Shown piece after piece: positions 5,456 to 5,692 of a stretch of DNA of 5,692 nt. This stretch comes from Candidatus Rokuibacteriota bacterium (lineage in GTDB: Bacteria; Methylomirabilota; Methylomirabilia; Rokubacteriales; JACOUJ01). Numbering within the stretch: the stretch's first letter is position 1; the number at the start of each line of letters is the position of its first letter. Under the pieces are notes generated by a model. The model had not been told where the DNA came from and did not search any database. It saw only the letters and a list, made by a program, of their open reading frames with translations. The stretch is taken from contig JACOUJ010000204.1 of the NCBI GenBank assembly GCA_016177865.1, positions 1-5,692 on the forward strand, read 5' to 3'. The position numbers and the translations under genes were made by a program.

Positions 5456-5692
5456 TCAGTTCAGGGCCACGAAGCGCTCGCACCCGTTGATCAAGTCCGT
5501 CAGAACGACGAGGCCGCAGTAGGTAGCTTTCTCGGTGATGGGAAGGCGACGGCGCTGGCAGCCGTACGCGCACACAAAGAGCTTGGCGCCGCGCCGGGAG
5601 AGATCCTGGATCCGGTCGTCGTCAACGGAAGCAACGCCGTCGTCGATGAGATAAAGGTAGAGATCGGCTCCCGCTTCCAGCGCCGCTTCGGA
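5456..5692 (-). CDS. DsrE/TusD-like sulfur-relay protein (N-terminal part outside window)
   Basis: The last 78 residues of a protein whose 5' part lies beyond the right edge. The frame is open to the window end with no convincing start, and stops with TGA at 5458-5456. Visible order: AGADLYLYLIDDGV (strand and loop), DDRIQDLSRRGAKLFVC (helix and strand ending in Cys), then AYGCQRRRL. The end, CGLVVLTDLINGCERFVAL, aligns well with the TusD end SGLGALAEASLTCDRVVQF. The Cys of LFVC (codon 5572-5570) sits where TusD and DsrE carry the persulfide Cys (ICVAAALRRG in TusD). A second Cys four residues on makes a C-x3-C pair, which TusD lacks. The segment between the Cys and the C-terminus is shorter than in TusD, so it may be a divergent DsrE-family branch. 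It is the only Cys-bearing member of the trio. Confidence 0.72.
   Translation of the reverse strand, partial: SEAALEAGADLYLYLIDDGVASVDDDRIQDLSRRGAKLFVCAYGCQRRRLPITEKATYCGLVVLTDLINGCERFVALN

Noticed and set aside
5462..5692. + strand frame open to the window end
   Set aside because: The same triplets read on the - strand give a coherent DsrE/TusD-like sequence. The + strand reading resembles nothing I know and is best explained as GC-driven openness.

Overview
This window holds most of an ISC iron-sulfur cluster assembly operon on the + strand. It is followed, tail to tail, by a short - strand cluster of three small DsrE-superfamily genes. The DNA is GC-rich (roughly 60% by eye) and almost entirely coding. 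I see no RNA genes, insertion sequences, CRISPR arrays or sizeable repeats, and no gene-free stretch over 300 bases.

The + strand order is iscS (5' end cut by the window), iscU, iscA, hscB, hscA, fdx, iscX, which is the same order as in Escherichia coli. Every protein keeps its key residues. IscS (PLP-dependent cysteine desulfurase) supplies persulfide sulfur. IscU is the scaffold on which the cluster is built. Ferredoxin can supply electrons, and IscX and IscA modulate or help deliver. HscB brings loaded IscU to the Hsp70 HscA, which recognises the IscU LPPVK motif and drives cluster release. The cassette splits physically in two: iscSUA ends at 1708 and is followed by a good intrinsic terminator (1741-1774), and hscB-hscA-fdx then run with no gap between genes. 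HscB carries an N-terminal tetracysteine (CxxC...CxxC) module like that of animal mitochondrial HSCB and unlike E. coli HscB.

The - strand, from the right edge leftwards, encodes a Cys-containing DsrE/TusD-like protein (5' part outside the window), a DsrF/TusC-like protein and a DsrH/TusB-like protein. This is the order of dsrEFH and tusDCB. These families relay persulfide sulfur for tRNA 2-thiouridine synthesis or for Dsr-type sulfur metabolism. Placement beside iscS, the usual sulfur donor, suggests a shared sulfur-trafficking theme, but this link is inferred from position. The two transcription units converge with only four bases between stop codons and no visible terminator.

The host is a GC-rich bacterium. 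A full ISC set with hscBA and iscX is typical of Proteobacteria, but the zinc-finger HscB and the internal terminator differ from the gammaproteobacterial pattern. A deltaproteobacterium-like, Methylomirabilota/NC10-like or Nitrospirota-like lineage is possible. I cannot settle this from the window.
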